A stretch of 20,302 nucleotides of DNA from a virus. The translations under genes were made by a program, and so were the position numbers. The stretch lies in the IMG/VR virus record IMGVR_UViG_3300017728_000151, positions 1 through 20,302 of that record, one strand, 5' to 3'. A model generated the notes under the pieces. That model ran no database searches. It saw nothing but the letters and a program-made list of their open reading frames with translations, and had not been told where the DNA came from. Shown here piece after piece: positions 9,101-16,573 of the stretch. Numbering within the stretch: the first letter of the stretch is position 1; each line of letters begins with the position of its first letter.

Positions 9101-9719
9101 CTACTGATATTGGGTTTACTATTTCTTCAACTAATTTAAAGGGTAAATTAATTCTTATAGATGAAGGTAGGGGATTTAATGTTTTTAATAATAATTCATG
9201 TTTTAAAGGATCTTTATTAAGTAATACATTAATAATAGGTATTATTATATCATTATCTAAGTTTATTGATAATTCTTTAAAATATGCTGAGCTTTCTATT
9301 TCGGATATAAGACTACTAACTGTAGGGTCTAGTGTCTCGTTTGTAATTGATGTAGCTATTGATTTTATTTCTCTTTTATCACTAGATATTTCTTTAATAG
9401 TAAAAGGAAGTTGATCAGTATTAAATAATTTATTTCTTAAAATATTTAATTTAATAGTATATTGTCCTGAAGTATAACCTCTATCTAATAAGATTTGTTC
9501 AGGGTCAAAAGAAATAGTACTAGATAAAGAAGATGGTAAAATATAATCTTTAAAAGACATTTCAGAAAATATTCTTTGATTACTAGTATTATATATATGT
9601 AATTCTATATAATCTTCAGGTCTACCAAAGGTTTTAGTTATAGTTTTAGATGAAACTGTAGTTAAATTATTTTCTATACCTAATGGATTTTCATTATTAT
9701 TTATATTATATTCAGCCAT
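6126..9719 (-). CDS. Very large baseplate/tail protein with tail-protein-like core and LamG-like domain (possible gp7 counterpart)
   Basis: This 1197-residue protein is the largest in the window. Residues about 430-600 contain FVNMMGQHFDQTWTYIKHL, then IWKRLYHNAPYLLKTKGTER, then GIKALMNCYGIPS and EYGG. That pattern recalls the phage tail protein I (P2 gpI) family and large baseplate proteins of marine phages. Residues about 640-845 have a concanavalin/LamG-like strand pattern (TIEFRIKPK, then WNIFIGLSG, then YSGSLQEIKYHFG). Near residues 1040-1085 is a conserved tail region with FDHTLFKIIEQFVPFKANLK and LLIEPHFLERNKF. T4 gp7 (1032 residues) lies downstream of gp6 and is also very large. Similar size and position suggest a wedge counterpart, but I see no direct sequence identity to gp7. 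It starts 2 bases after the preceding stop. Confidence 0.7.
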   Translation of the reverse strand: MAEYNINNNENPLGIENNLTTVSSKTITKTFGRPEDYIELHIYNTSNQRIFSEMSFKDYILPSSLSSTISFDPEQILLDRGYTSGQYTIKLNILRNKLFNTDQLPFTIKEISSDKREIKSIATSITNETLDPTVSSLISEIESSAYFKELSINLDNDIIIPIINVLLNKDPLKHELLLKTLNPLPSSIRINLPFKLVEEIVNPISVDVDLGDPQLVDDSTELMGPNFTIDIRQNNSVPSGFKNYDELLTYSFTSSYQHLLSKLEDGGADLNIQYDYIRPISESTDETTYHFENFTHFSSATERLKNFNYKIKLIELYDSQISNIDSIEGSTSASIFTIDNKNNINKKKENLIKGFDGYEQFLYFESGAFSWPKSNTENPFNLYSVTSSQVTTWLGNENSAFSNYGGQLLSASLYDKQNEYNLNKLIPTHIVDNDDNSLYINFVNMMGQHFDQTWTYIKHLTEVNNSNNNTGISKDLVYFQLKSLGIDTFDQFENSNLTEYILGEGQPRNTVGLIEIGDYIIGGNNQNFYNTNGHETLVTASNEGSIPKQDITKEIWKRLYHNAPYLLKTKGTERGIKALMNCYGIPSTVLNIKEYGGSTPVSGPLKDLDTADTYKTFTYEKSGLALKGDSGTSTGYFIKTNFSSSLTDALSASAKTIEFRIKPKRSTTDYHLFSLSGSRDDLDPHLVLTPYTGSSDISSSGDSNQYGKIDLFIGGDISGSTINFPVFNGDFWNIFIGLSGTSGSASNIEFGAYQANFNKNILFYTASVSQLEAERQLTFGDPYYGGNNIGGALEVYFGGVPSNTSANYNPIDGLRYSGSLQEIKYHFGELLNHSTLKKHALEPFMYAGNALTSSFNNVVLRLPLGSNDKQDSSSFHPNIDVAYLDSNIASNLSTPEWEEVVENHYLPTPDTVGASMTSEKVRIDEGTIDDNSLVVDRKLETSTLDRQPQDFEDLGIFFSPTNELNEDIIYTLGSFRLDDYIGSPLPSAQTASKYEDLKEIKDFYFKKVKGNRYRYGDYIKQIQYFDHTLFKIIEQFVPFKANLKTGLLIEPHFLERNKFQRELPSRNDGQTMVTGSHQTLEVEFKKDYNSGSLYSLSDSSFISANTVSTTTSSRGDRKETGTNGTIEIYDDHLNPFNKDPNAENNQSHQGPLIPNSTGSGVVRRKRSNNFLGTALKGKTSNRYYKYAEYPIVSSSLY

Positions 9720-9721
9720 TA

Positions 9722-10384
9722 TTATCTTATTGTGTTTTCTTCTTCAATTATTTGTATGTTATTTAAATTACCTGAACTTTGTCCTACATAAGTATTAACT
9801 TCAGTAAAAGGTGCCCATACTTGATTAATAGTTCCAATAGGAGGTCCATTTTTAATTAAGTTTATAATAGTTGGGGGTAAAAATATTAAAAATTCTTCAT
9901 CTGATTTTCCAATTCCTAATTGTACTCGTAAAGATTCATAAATAGATTTTTTAGTAATTTTTCTCTTTTTTCCTGAATATATTAAAAATATTCCTTGAAA
10001 TTGATCTCTTCCTATATCATCAATAGCAGTGGTAGCTTGATCTTTATAAATATCTGATACTATAACTGAATTATTTTTTAAAATAGGATGTCTATTTTCT
10101 AATGAATCTATTTGGGTTTGTTTTGAATCTAGTTGTTCTGATAAAGTATCAATTTCTCTTTGTTTAGGATTTATATAATTACTAATATAATTTATACTAT
10201 TATCTATAAAAAAATCGTGGGTTTCTTGTGGGATATTATAAAAATTTTGATTATAAGCATTAAAAAACTCTTTAGTATTTTTTACATTAGGAGCAAATTC
10301 TTTAAATTCTTCATTAAGTTCTCTTAATGTTCCTTTAGCCCCATATATATTTTTAGATAAATTTATTGATATAGAATTTGACAT
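9722..10384 (-). CDS. Baseplate-locus protein of unknown function, short paralogue of the preceding gene
   Basis: This 220-residue protein of unknown function resembles the N-terminal half of the 423-residue product encoded just upstream. Shared positions include INLSK near the start, FYNIP (residues about 48-52), FFIDNS (58-63), DQFQG with Y.GKKR (127-141), SIYESLR (147-153) and NGPPIG (179-184). Between them lies a predicted coiled coil at residues about 72-97 (heptads around REIDTLSEQLDSKQTQIDSL). The ATG at 10384 is 2 bases from the upstream stop, with no Shine-Dalgarno site, so it is surely co-transcribed. No membrane segment or enzyme motif is visible. A structural role in wedge or fibre attachment is inferred from location only. 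Confidence 0.7.
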   Translation of the reverse strand: MSNSISINLSKNIYGAKGTLRELNEEFKEFAPNVKNTKEFFNAYNQNFYNIPQETHDFFIDNSINYISNYINPKQREIDTLSEQLDSKQTQIDSLENRHPILKNNSVIVSDIYKDQATTAIDDIGRDQFQGIFLIYSGKKRKITKKSIYESLRVQLGIGKSDEEFLIFLPPTIINLIKNGPPIGTINQVWAPFTEVNTYVGQSSGNLNNIQIIEEENTIR

Positions 10385-10386
10385 AA

Positions 10387-11658
10387 TTAGTTAAAAATAG
10401 GGGTGGATAGATGTTTTAACATTCGATCTTGGGGTACTGGGCAATTTAAAAGTTTATAATTTTCTTCAGCAGGTCCCGGACTATATTCTTTTATTTCTAC
10501 TACACCCTCTACATTTAATATTCCATCATATAATCTTTCATACCCCCAAATTCTAGTTTGTGGTTGAGGGAAACCATAAGAATTATTTCCAACAAAACCT
10601 GGAGTAGAATATTCAGCATAAGCATCATATACTTTATTTGAATCATAGGGATCCCAAAATGGAGAAGGGATGCCTACTTTAGATAAAGTTGTTTCTCCCC
10701 CAAAATTTTGGGCTCTAGCAAAACTAATTGTTTTTGATTCACCTGGTTTTAAATAAAGATCTTTAATTTCATAGGATATAGGGTCTCCTTCAAATTCATT
10801 AAATATATATTGTATACGACATCCCAGATTAGAATCTTGTGCTTGGGTAAAATAATATTGGGAGCTTCCCTGGTTAATCGTTGTAAAGGTTCCATCTGAG
10901 TAAGTATTATTAATAGTAGGAAAATCAATAGTGGAATTTGAAGGATAATAAAAAACAGGACCAGCTGTAATGTTTGATGAAGCGTAAAACAAAAAGGGGA
11001 TTCCATAACATCTTACTGAAACATTATAATAACGATAATTTTGGAAAATTTCATCATTAGTTATTGTTAATTTTGAAATATTAAAATTTGCAAATGATTC
11101 TAATGGTGAACCATTATCAATACTATTTAAATCATCTATTGATAAATAATTTAATTGAGAAAAATCTAGAGGTAATCCTTCTATTTTTCTTAATGTATAA
11201 TATAAAGAATTTTCACCATCATTATTAGCTACTGCTCTTTTTACTCCTTGCTGCATGTAATATACAGTATTCATTCCCTGAAATTGTTGTTGTAATTCAG
11301 GATCACCTGCAGTTAAAAAAGAACCATTAGGATATAATGGATTTTCTGCTGGAGGTTGTAATGTATTTTGATATTCTTGTTCTTTTTGATTATTAGCATC
11401 TAATAGTGCTTTAATTCTTTGGTCTAATATTAAATTTTCTTGTGTTTTAGTATCAAAACTTTGATCTATTATAAAAGAATGAGAATTTTTTCCTGTTTTG
11501 GGTATAGAATAAAAAAGATCATTATATAATGATTTAATTTCTTCAGGATTATAATTTTTTTTAGATTTAGCTAAATTATTAAAAGCTTTAGGAGTAATAT
11601 TATTAGATGCTTTATTACTAATAATTGTTTTTGATAAATTTACATTTTGTTTAGCCAT
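10387..11658 (-). CDS. Baseplate-locus protein of unknown function, long paralogue
   Basis: This 423-residue protein belongs to no family I recognise. Residues about 7-187 are related to the 220-residue protein encoded directly downstream: VNLSK, FYSIP, SFIIDQS, QQFQG with Y.QQGVKR, SLYYTLR and NGSPL. The segment around residues 75-100 is probably coiled coil. Residues about 190-423 are unique to this copy. They are beta-rich and aromatic (YRYYNVSVRCYGIPFLFYAS, then SKTISFARAQNF, then RIWGYERLYDG), as expected for an added globular or receptor-facing domain. Its ATG overlaps the upstream stop by one base (TAATG), indicating translational coupling with the DNRLRE-like gene. It is an accessory structural protein by context; its exact role is unknown. 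Confidence 0.7.
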   Translation of the reverse strand: MAKQNVNLSKTIISNKASNNITPKAFNNLAKSKKNYNPEEIKSLYNDLFYSIPKTGKNSHSFIIDQSFDTKTQENLILDQRIKALLDANNQKEQEYQNTLQPPAENPLYPNGSFLTAGDPELQQQFQGMNTVYYMQQGVKRAVANNDGENSLYYTLRKIEGLPLDFSQLNYLSIDDLNSIDNGSPLESFANFNISKLTITNDEIFQNYRYYNVSVRCYGIPFLFYASSNITAGPVFYYPSNSTIDFPTINNTYSDGTFTTINQGSSQYYFTQAQDSNLGCRIQYIFNEFEGDPISYEIKDLYLKPGESKTISFARAQNFGGETTLSKVGIPSPFWDPYDSNKVYDAYAEYSTPGFVGNNSYGFPQPQTRIWGYERLYDGILNVEGVVEIKEYSPGPAEENYKLLNCPVPQDRMLKHLSTPIFN

Positions 11659-12821
11659 TATCTTATAACTTTAAAATAATAGTTATTGTCATATACTCTT
11701 GTACCTTCGTTATTAACATGTTTAAATAATATTCTATAATATCTTTCAGGTTGTAGACCTTTCATATATATTTTAAAATGCATTCCATCATTATCAGCAC
11801 TTAATTTTGTACATGTAGTATCAAAAGGAATTATTTCTTCTTCTGAATCAGCATCTCGTACACTGTAAAATGAGGACGTTGTAAAGTATCCTACATTTAA
11901 ATAATTAGAAGACGAAGCAAATTGTCTTGCTGGATATTTATCTCTTACATGGACTCTAAAGATAGCTTCATCATTTTGATTATATTCTTCTTGGTTTCTA
12001 TAAAGAGATACATTTAACTCTCCACTTTGTTTAGCTAATGATTGAAAATTATGTATACTATCATCCCATTTAAATGTTAATTTAGGTGGAAAAATTGTAT
12101 GTGTATCTACAGAAAAATATTGTAACTCTCCAAAACTACGAGATACATCCATTTCTACAGAATCTGGTTTTTTTAATAAAAATCCATTATTATGAATTCC
12201 TGTAGGGTAAGTTTGACTAGCAAATAAACTTGCACTAAATTTTTGTACTATAGATGAAACATCTATATTAGTATCTAATGTATCTCCTACTTTAAATTGT
12301 TGACTAGCTCTAAATTCGCTTCCCGTATACCAAACACCACCACCAGGGGTTAAAAGTATATTATTTCCAGAAGCACTTACGGATCCCGTAGATTCGTTTC
12401 CAAAACTTGCTGTAGTCCATTCAGTAGCTGTTGTAGTATTATTTCTATATATCCAACTAGCTCCATTTGAACTAGTAGGTAAATTTGAATATCTACCTGT
12501 GCCTTCATCCCAAGACTGAGATATAGCATATACATTAACATTTAATGTTGTTGCAACATTTTTTCCTTGAGCAGAAAACAATTGTAAACTTGAAGATGTA
12601 CTTGTTTGAAAATTAGTATGTCCTATAACATCAGATATAGCTGATTGGATTTCTTCATTTTTAAATTTAATTAAAACTCTTGAAGGGTATAAAAGTTGGT
12701 TTGTAGTTCCTCTTTCTTTAACTAATTCTAAAATTTCATCATTACCTGTGTTCATTTTAGATCTATCAGGATGACTGTATAGTGTTGTGTCGATTTCGGG
12801 AAATAAAAAGTAATATGCCAT
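11658..12821 (-). CDS. DNRLRE-like structural protein next to gp6
   Basis: This 387-residue protein has a pattern I associate with DNRLRE-type (CBM96-like) beta domains. It shows DTTLYS at residues 11-16, VYAISQSWDEGTGRYSNLP at 97-115, then GASWIYRN (120-127), a WTT segment near 135, GGVWY (161-165), IDVSSIVQ (186-193) and GFLLKKPDS (213-221). A second conserved block follows: FSVDTHTIFPPKLTFKWDDS, residues about 236-255. DNRLRE domains in other proteins are linked to surface polysaccharide binding. Directly after gp6 in the operon (1-base gap), T4 would have gp7 and gp8. This protein could therefore fill a wedge position or carry a carbohydrate-binding appendage. No enzyme motif is visible. 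The domain call is moderate; the virion role is inference. Confidence 0.7.
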   Translation of the reverse strand: MAYYFLFPEIDTTLYSHPDRSKMNTGNDEILELVKERGTTNQLLYPSRVLIKFKNEEIQSAISDVIGHTNFQTSTSSSLQLFSAQGKNVATTLNVNVYAISQSWDEGTGRYSNLPTSSNGASWIYRNNTTTATEWTTASFGNESTGSVSASGNNILLTPGGGVWYTGSEFRASQQFKVGDTLDTNIDVSSIVQKFSASLFASQTYPTGIHNNGFLLKKPDSVEMDVSRSFGELQYFSVDTHTIFPPKLTFKWDDSIHNFQSLAKQSGELNVSLYRNQEEYNQNDEAIFRVHVRDKYPARQFASSSNYLNVGYFTTSSFYSVRDADSEEEIIPFDTTCTKLSADNDGMHFKIYMKGLQPERYYRILFKHVNNEGTRVYDNNYYFKVIR

Positions 12822-12822
12822 A

Positions 12823-14715
12823 TTAGTATGTTGTTACGCGTCCTTTAATATCAGTATTAGGGTATTTTAATTCAAAAATGCTTGGGTCCATTGATGGGTA
12901 GATTATATCGTTTTTAGTTGCTTTATTAAACCCATATTTATATTGTGAATATCCTAAAAATGTACCACTTTTATTTGTAAATGTTATATCTTCTACTGTT
13001 TGGACACCTTCTATACCTCCAATTAAATTTTTAACTTCAGAAATTATAATAGGTTGATTAATTTGCCACTTATCAATATTAAAATAGTTTTGAATTTCTG
13101 AAACACAATCTAATAATACTCTTTGGTTATTATAATTTTTAAAAACTGTTATTTCAAAATCTAAAGCAAAATTAATTACAAAAGCATCTTTAATATTAAT
13201 AGCATCTGTTAGCATTCTATATTGTTCTAAATATGTAGCTAAATTTGTTTTAGTAGCTGTGTTTAGGGTTGTTACATATTTATTTGAATCATATCCTAAA
13301 GTATATAAATTTAAAGCTAAAGGATTAGGAATACGATTTGGTTCGGTTGTTAGAGGTGATATTTGATCATCTTGTGTTATATAAGCTTTAGCAACTCTAC
13401 CAAATTTAGGGGGCATAGATAATGTTCTTATAATATAATCATCTTTAGTTACTGTTCTTTGTTGAGCTGAAAAATGAGCTGCTGTATTAAGTCTAATGTC
13501 TTCAATAGAATCTCCTGCTCCACCACCTTTTGCTGCTTGTACATTTGTAGATAATATACTAGATTTAACAAAATTTAACATACTTGGGTTAATATTAGGA
13601 TTATTAGTTATAGATAATGTTTCTTTTTCTGTAATAGTATTACTGTTAACATTAGAATCTATACCACCCCCTATTAAATAAGTAACAGTTAGTGTTGTAT
13701 TTGAAGGGACTTGTCCATATGCTTTTGTATATAAAAAATTGGATGGGTCATAAGCAGTATCTAATTTACTTCTTCCATCTTTAATTCCTAATCCAATATT
13801 ATCGGGATTAGGTATTATTTGTTCATCAGCTTTATCACTAGTACCCGCCCCAAATTGAATTTCTAATTGATTATTTGGCTTTACTCTAGTAATAAATCTT
13901 CTTGGTACTTTTTTTAGTTTTAAAAGATAGGGGGTTTGTTGATTGTAACTCTGTAAATCAGGATCATTAGCTGCTGTGTTTTCTATAGGTTCAAATATAG
14001 TATCTTGTGCTAAATAAGGTACTTCAGAATAAGTATTTCCATCTGAATCTATTATAGATTCTATTGATATAATATTAGTATCGAATAATGTTAATGTTTT
14101 AAATTTTTCAACATCTCCTATTGTGAAAGTTTGTGTTTTAGTTTCAGCAGAAATAGCATTAACTGATTTTTTAAGTAAAAAATATTGTGGATTATTTGAA
14201 GAATCATATTGATATATACTTATTTCAGTTGGGTCAAAAGAAGAAGAAAAATCAAATCTTACATCATTTGTTATATAAAAAGAAGGACCTTCAGTTGATG
14301 AAAAAGTCGAATTTTCATTTATTGTTAAACCATAGTCATAATCAGGTTGGTATATAGAACCATTTAGTTTAGAAGGAACTAATTGAGTGATATCTAAAGT
14401 TACGTTAGCTGCATTAGTTACAGATGGTTTATATCCTAGTGTATAAGCTAAATTATATAAATTTTCTCTATCTTGAGCTAAATTTAAAAATGATTCTCTT
14501 AATTGAGTATCTGTATAGAATGATAAAACATCTCCTACGTAAGCAGCCATCTCTAAAAACATCATACCAGGATTCCCTTCACTAAAATCATTAAAATTTT
14601 CAGGAAAATAAGTTTGAGTAAATTCTATAAGTTGATTTTTAAAAGAATTATAATCTTTACTTAGATATTTAACATCTTTATCTTGTGTTTTATTTGATAC
14701 TTTATTATAAGCCAT
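12823..14715 (-). CDS. gp6: Baseplate wedge protein gp6 (baseplate J-like)
   Basis: This 630-residue protein is close to T4 gp6 (660) in length. The N-terminal region is characteristic: LSKDYNSFKNQLIEF (18-32), YFPENFNDFSEGNPGMMFLE (36-55) and AAYVGDVLSFYTDTQLRESF (57-76). The central baseplate-J-type features are also present: LEIQFGAGT at 284-292, GGGAGDSIEDIRLN at 397-410 and QQRTVTKDDYIIR at 418-430. In T4, gp6 dimers form the inner ring of wedges around the hub and bind gp25 and gp53. The gp25 gene directly upstream overlaps the gp6 start by one base (TAATG), so the two wedge partners are translationally coupled. The reading frame is intact. The ATG at 14715 fits the family's usual N-terminus. 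Confidence 0.95.
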   Translation of the reverse strand: MAYNKVSNKTQDKDVKYLSKDYNSFKNQLIEFTQTYFPENFNDFSEGNPGMMFLEMAAYVGDVLSFYTDTQLRESFLNLAQDRENLYNLAYTLGYKPSVTNAANVTLDITQLVPSKLNGSIYQPDYDYGLTINENSTFSSTEGPSFYITNDVRFDFSSSFDPTEISIYQYDSSNNPQYFLLKKSVNAISAETKTQTFTIGDVEKFKTLTLFDTNIISIESIIDSDGNTYSEVPYLAQDTIFEPIENTAANDPDLQSYNQQTPYLLKLKKVPRRFITRVKPNNQLEIQFGAGTSDKADEQIIPNPDNIGLGIKDGRSKLDTAYDPSNFLYTKAYGQVPSNTTLTVTYLIGGGIDSNVNSNTITEKETLSITNNPNINPSMLNFVKSSILSTNVQAAKGGGAGDSIEDIRLNTAAHFSAQQRTVTKDDYIIRTLSMPPKFGRVAKAYITQDDQISPLTTEPNRIPNPLALNLYTLGYDSNKYVTTLNTATKTNLATYLEQYRMLTDAINIKDAFVINFALDFEITVFKNYNNQRVLLDCVSEIQNYFNIDKWQINQPIIISEVKNLIGGIEGVQTVEDITFTNKSGTFLGYSQYKYGFNKATKNDIIYPSMDPSIFELKYPNTDIKGRVTTY

Positions 14716-15122
14716 TAGTTAAAATTTAATTGTATATTATCAGTAGAATTATCTAGTAAAAATCTATAAGTTATACTAATAAAAATAGTATGTCCATCTT
14801 CGGATAATCCTGTTCTAAGGTTTGCTAAAACTATATTAGGAATATATATATTTATTTGTTGAGTGATTTTTTCTTCTAATAATTCTAAATTTACTTGTTG
14901 TTCAAATAAAAGATTTTTTAAACCTACTCCAAAATTAGGTAAATTTACTCTTTCTCCTTGTTGAGTTAATAAAAGATTTATTAAATTAGCTTTTGCTTGA
15001 TCTTTTTCAGTTTGGGTACCTTTAAATAAATTTGTTTCATCCAAGGGAAAAGCTACCCCAATCGTAACATTTTTGTTAAGATCTAAGGGACTTATTCTTT
15101 TTACTCCTTGGATTATTGGCAT
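14715..15122 (-). CDS. gp25: Baseplate wedge protein gp25 (GPW/gp25 family)
   Basis: This 135-residue protein is almost the length of T4 gp25 (132). It has the family signature LLLTQQGERVNLPNFG (residues 50-65), followed by GLKNLLFE (67-74). The GER and P.FG elements are the usual hallmark. The protein helps join the wedge to the inner tail tube and sheath and is related to the W protein of P2 and to type VI secretion TssE. Its start overlaps the upstream stop (TAATG), and its own stop overlaps the gp6 ATG in the same way. Before its ATG is AAGGA with 5-base spacing. This is one of only two Shine-Dalgarno-like sequences here, but it lies in the Lys/Gly codons ending the upstream gene and may be chance. 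Confidence 0.95.
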   Translation of the reverse strand: MPIIQGVKRISPLDLNKNVTIGVAFPLDETNLFKGTQTEKDQAKANLINLLLTQQGERVNLPNFGVGLKNLLFEQQVNLELLEEKITQQINIYIPNIVLANLRTGLSEDGHTIFISITYRFLLDNSTDNIQLNFN

Positions 15123-15568
15123 TATTTTCCTTTTTTCTTATTTATTGCTTTCATTAAACCACTATAATCTCTTGTAACAGCACTCGCTACTTCAGCAGGC
15201 ATACCTGTCGTATCCATTGGTAATGGAGCTCCTGTTGCAAATGGTTGAGCTAAACTTACAGGTGCATTACCCGAATCTAAATTTGTATCACCCATTGCTG
15301 TTTCGTTTAATAAATCATTTAATGTATTATCTCCTGAAAAATGTTGTTTTGAACGTGGTTTAATAGGTTGTGTACCCATAATTTTTTCTCTTAAGGAGGT
15401 TTTTGTAGCTTCAGGAATTTCAACTATTTTTTCAGTATGTTCTACTATAGTTGGTTTAAATTCATCACGTAAATCTTCCCTAAGAGTTTTAATTTCTCTG
15501 CGTAACGCATAATCGATTTCTTCTCTAACTACTTTTCTAATTAGATTTTCAAAAGTTTTTGCTTTCAT
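15122..15568 (-). CDS. Small coiled-coil protein of the baseplate operon, unknown function
   Basis: This 148-residue protein starts with a highly charged helical stretch (residues about 1-50, including VREEIDYALRREIKTLREDL) that should form a coiled coil. A Pro/Ala/Gly-rich, disordered-looking region follows at about 60-130, then a basic end (INKKKGK). It lacks a membrane segment and any catalytic motif. An assembly, chaperone or scaffolding-like role would fit a charged coil plus disordered tail, but this is inference. The ATG at 15568 is preceded by AACAAACACAATTAACA, an A-rich leader without a Shine-Dalgarno site. The 35-base gap upstream holds a promoter-like motif, so this gene may head a gp25-gp6 wedge transcript. 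Confidence 0.7.
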   Translation of the reverse strand: MKAKTFENLIRKVVREEIDYALRREIKTLREDLRDEFKPTIVEHTEKIVEIPEATKTSLREKIMGTQPIKPRSKQHFSGDNTLNDLLNETAMGDTNLDSGNAPVSLAQPFATGAPLPMDTTGMPAEVASAVTRDYSGLMKAINKKKGK

Positions 15569-15582
15569 TGTTAATTGTGTTT

Positions 15583-15595
15583 GTTAATAAATATA
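15583..15595 (-). promoter_or_regulatory. Candidate late promoter element before the coiled-coil/gp25/gp6 group
   Basis: The sense strand of the 35-base gap reads TATATTTATTAAC, ending 14 bases before the ATG at 15568. It matches the ATATTTAT core of the other three gap motifs, with one extra base before the AAC. The spacing to the start codon is almost the same as upstream of the 217-residue gene (15 bases). The promoter function is inferred. Confidence 0.38.
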
Positions 15596-15603
15596 AATTA
15601 TTT

Positions 15604-16572
15604 TTAAGATTCATCATTTGTTGATGTAGAATCAGAATTATTATTAGATAAAAGGAGAGGATTAATTACTTCGTAACTAATTTGTTGACCAAGAGAAAAA
15701 TTTTCTCCTATTTTATATATTCTTTTAACAAGTTTTCCATCACTATAATCTATATTTGGATTTTGTTCTTGTAAAATATTTAAAAGATCTTCATATATGT
15801 TAATAGAAGCATCTAATATATCTTGTTGTTCTAAATTTAAAATATTATTAGGGTCTAAAACTCCCGTACCTGTGTTATCATCTAAACCACTATATAAATT
15901 TAAACATCCTTGTTCAAATTGTAATGATAAATATTGTTGAAATGCCTCTAATTTTTCTACTTGAAATAATACTTGTTGTAATTGATTTTTTCCTAAAGAA
16001 GTTATACTAACTATTGATGATGCCTGATTTCTATAATTTGCAAACATTGAAGGTAAAATTGCAAATAAAGCTATATATTCTCCAATTTTACCTTTAGCAT
16101 TTTTCTTTTTTTCAGACAATGTATCTATTCCTAAACCTGTACCTATTCCTCCTAATACTGATAATGCTAGGGGGGTTACTGCTACTACTATTTGAAGAAT
16201 TCTTAAAATAGGTTCTATTATTCTTTGTATTCTAGTTATCTGCAGTATAGGACCACCTCCATTTATTATATTTAGTAAGTCATTTTCTGTTTTTTCTAGT
16301 TTTGCTATTCCCTTATTTAATTGGTTTTTTATTCTTTCTATTTTAGCCAATTGAATATCACTATTTTTTCTAAATTTTTCTTTACCCTTTTCACTACAAG
16401 TACCTTCATTAATTTCAGGTGATAATTTTTTTACTAATTCTTGGGGGGTAGGTATTTGTTTTTTTAATTCTCTTAGTTTTTTACCTGCCTCATTTTTAGC
16501 ATTTTTCTTAGCATTATCAATTATAGGGTCTAATTGGGTAAATATTATATTTCTTATTTGTTGTGTTGACAT
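15604..16572 (-). CDS. Hydrophobic, coiled-coil-containing protein in the hub/wedge cluster, unknown function
   Basis: This 322-residue protein is of unknown family. Residues 1-100 are strongly charged and helical (Lys/Glu-rich). Residues about 117-150 form a long hydrophobic segment (IIEPILRILQIVVAVTPLAL, then SVLGGIGTGLGI). A second hydrophobic segment lies at about 164-178 (GEYIALFAILPSMFA). Residues 190-260 are again helical and Gln/Glu-rich, with many Leu. There is no signal peptide at the N-terminus. It lies one base behind the spike-like gene and before the gp25 group, so it belongs to the hub region. Possible roles are a tail-tip component that contacts the host membrane, or a tape-measure or chaperone-like protein. 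The sequence does not decide between these. Confidence 0.65.
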   Translation of the reverse strand: MSTQQIRNIIFTQLDPIIDNAKKNAKNEAGKKLRELKKQIPTPQELVKKLSPEINEGTCSEKGKEKFRKNSDIQLAKIERIKNQLNKGIAKLEKTENDLLNIINGGGPILQITRIQRIIEPILRILQIVVAVTPLALSVLGGIGTGLGIDTLSEKKKNAKGKIGEYIALFAILPSMFANYRNQASSIVSITSLGKNQLQQVLFQVEKLEAFQQYLSLQFEQGCLNLYSGLDDNTGTGVLDPNNILNLEQQDILDASINIYEDLLNILQEQNPNIDYSDGKLVKRIYKIGENFSLGQQISYEVINPLLLSNNNSDSTSTNDES

Positions 16573-16573
16573 T

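Noticed and set aside
10749-11006. Minus-strand ORF of 85 codons with a hydrophobic product
   Set aside because: It is in another frame of the intact 423-residue gene. The hydrophobic look (Leu/Ile/Phe) is what T-rich shadow frames give.
13496-13681. Plus-strand ORF of 61 codons
   Set aside because: It is antisense to the well-supported gp6 gene.
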